Source: UBA4582 sp013204195
Lineage (GTDB): Bacteria > Pseudomonadota > Gammaproteobacteria > Pseudomonadales > Azotimanducaceae
Assembly (NCBI GenBank): GCA_963925735.1
Contig: CAWUUH010000049.1
Coordinates: 1 to 64,000 of the forward strand
Length of the DNA: 64,000 bases
Direction of reading: 5' to 3'
Shown here: positions 63,732 through 64,000 of the stretch, in pieces
Position numbering within the stretch: position 1 is the stretch's first letter
Layout of the letters: the number at the start of each line of letters is the position of its first letter
The notes under the pieces: model-generated
What the model saw: the letters and a program-made list of their open reading frames with translations, nothing else
What the model was told of the DNA's origin: nothing
Databases searched by the model: none
Translations under genes and position numbers: made by a program

Positions 63732-64000
63732 TTAGAAAAACGCCAATAAGAACACCAGGAATACCGCCGTGGGCGCTATAAAACGCGTCACGAAGCGCCA
63801 GGTTTGATACACCATGGGGCTGACGGCGAGTTGATCCCGAGTGATTTGTTGGTCAATGCCCCAACCGGCGAACAAGGCGATCAGCACGCCGCCCAGCGGC
63901 AGCAAAATATTATTCGACACATAATCCATCAGGTCAAAAAACGTCATGCCATTGATGAAGTGCAGGTCTGCCCAGATATTGAATGAAAAGGCACTACCCA
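63732..64000 (-). CDS. Sodium:neurotransmitter symporter-family protein, C-terminal part
   Basis: Only the last about 89 codons lie in the window; the frame is open to the edge, so the 5' part is outside. The reading GSAFSFNIWADLHFINGMTF then FDLMDYVSNNILLPLGGVLI followed by ALFAGWGID is typical of the C-terminus of the NSS (SNF) family in bacteria, which import amino acids with sodium. It ends in a hydrophobic tail (TAVFLVFLLAFF). Substrate unknown. Confidence 0.8.
   Translation of the reverse strand, partial: GSAFSFNIWADLHFINGMTFFDLMDYVSNNILLPLGGVLIALFAGWGIDQQITRDQLAVSPMVYQTWRFVTRFIAPTAVFLVFLLAFF

Overview
The window is a stretch of gammaproteobacterial housekeeping chromosome with GC somewhat above half by eye. 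From memory, almost the whole gene order matches the Pseudomonas-type arrangement: tyrS/M23/erpA/bactofilin; dksA-gluQ-cbrB-pcnB-pgi-acs; ftsH-folP-glmM-tpiA-secG-tRNAs-rimP-nusA-infB-rbfA-truB-rpsO-pnp; carAB-greA; recN-grpE-dnaK-dnaJ-dapB; fur/bamE/ratBA. This points to a Pseudomonadales/Cellvibrionales-like, free-living aerobe. I see no insertion sequence, prophage, CRISPR array or integron.

Layout. 1-5000: the start of tuf and the conserved Thr-Tyr-Gly-Thr tRNA cluster, a SPOR protein, birA, a tRNA-Ile/tRNA-Ala pair without any rRNA genes, and tyrS, all on the minus strand. 5000-17150: an M23 endopeptidase, erpA, bactofilin and a DUF6776-like protein, then hemL, a PfkB-family kinase, polB, a FecCD/HmuUV-type iron or heme permease pair, sfsA and an aminotransferase. 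17390-27510, plus strand: a DksA with a long histone-H1-like tail, gluQ, the wreck of a sensor kinase, the sigma-54 regulator cbrB, a probable CrcZ-like sRNA, pcnB, a deoxynucleoside kinase, pgi and acs. 27570-43240, minus strand: the translation/transcription supercluster pnp to ftsH and rlmE. 43400-54940: yhbY, tamB-tamA, greA, carB-carA, dapB. 54960-64000: dnaJ-dnaK-grpE-hrcA with sigma-32 promoters, recN, fur, bamE, ratB-ratA and the end of a sodium:neurotransmitter-type symporter.

The most interesting signals are departures from the conserved neighbourhood. A CbrA-type sensor kinase survives only as out-of-frame fragments, while its partner CbrB and a short sigma-54-driven, A-rich, terminator-ended RNA in the CrcZ position look intact. 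DksA carries about 240 residues of K/A/P-rich sequence ahead of a complete DksA core. BirA has lost most of its DNA-binding helix-turn-helix and gained a 12-bp-repeat-encoded insert. Genes expected from synteny (coaX, rRNA genes, anmK, folK, panB/panC/panD) are absent with tight junctions, which suggests repeated gene loss, including from the pantothenate/CoA pathway at its usual loci.

No single wholly new multi-gene system is evident. The CbrB/short-RNA module without CbrA and the tailed DksA are the best candidates for undescribed biology. All family assignments come from reading motifs and remembered homologues; no search was run.
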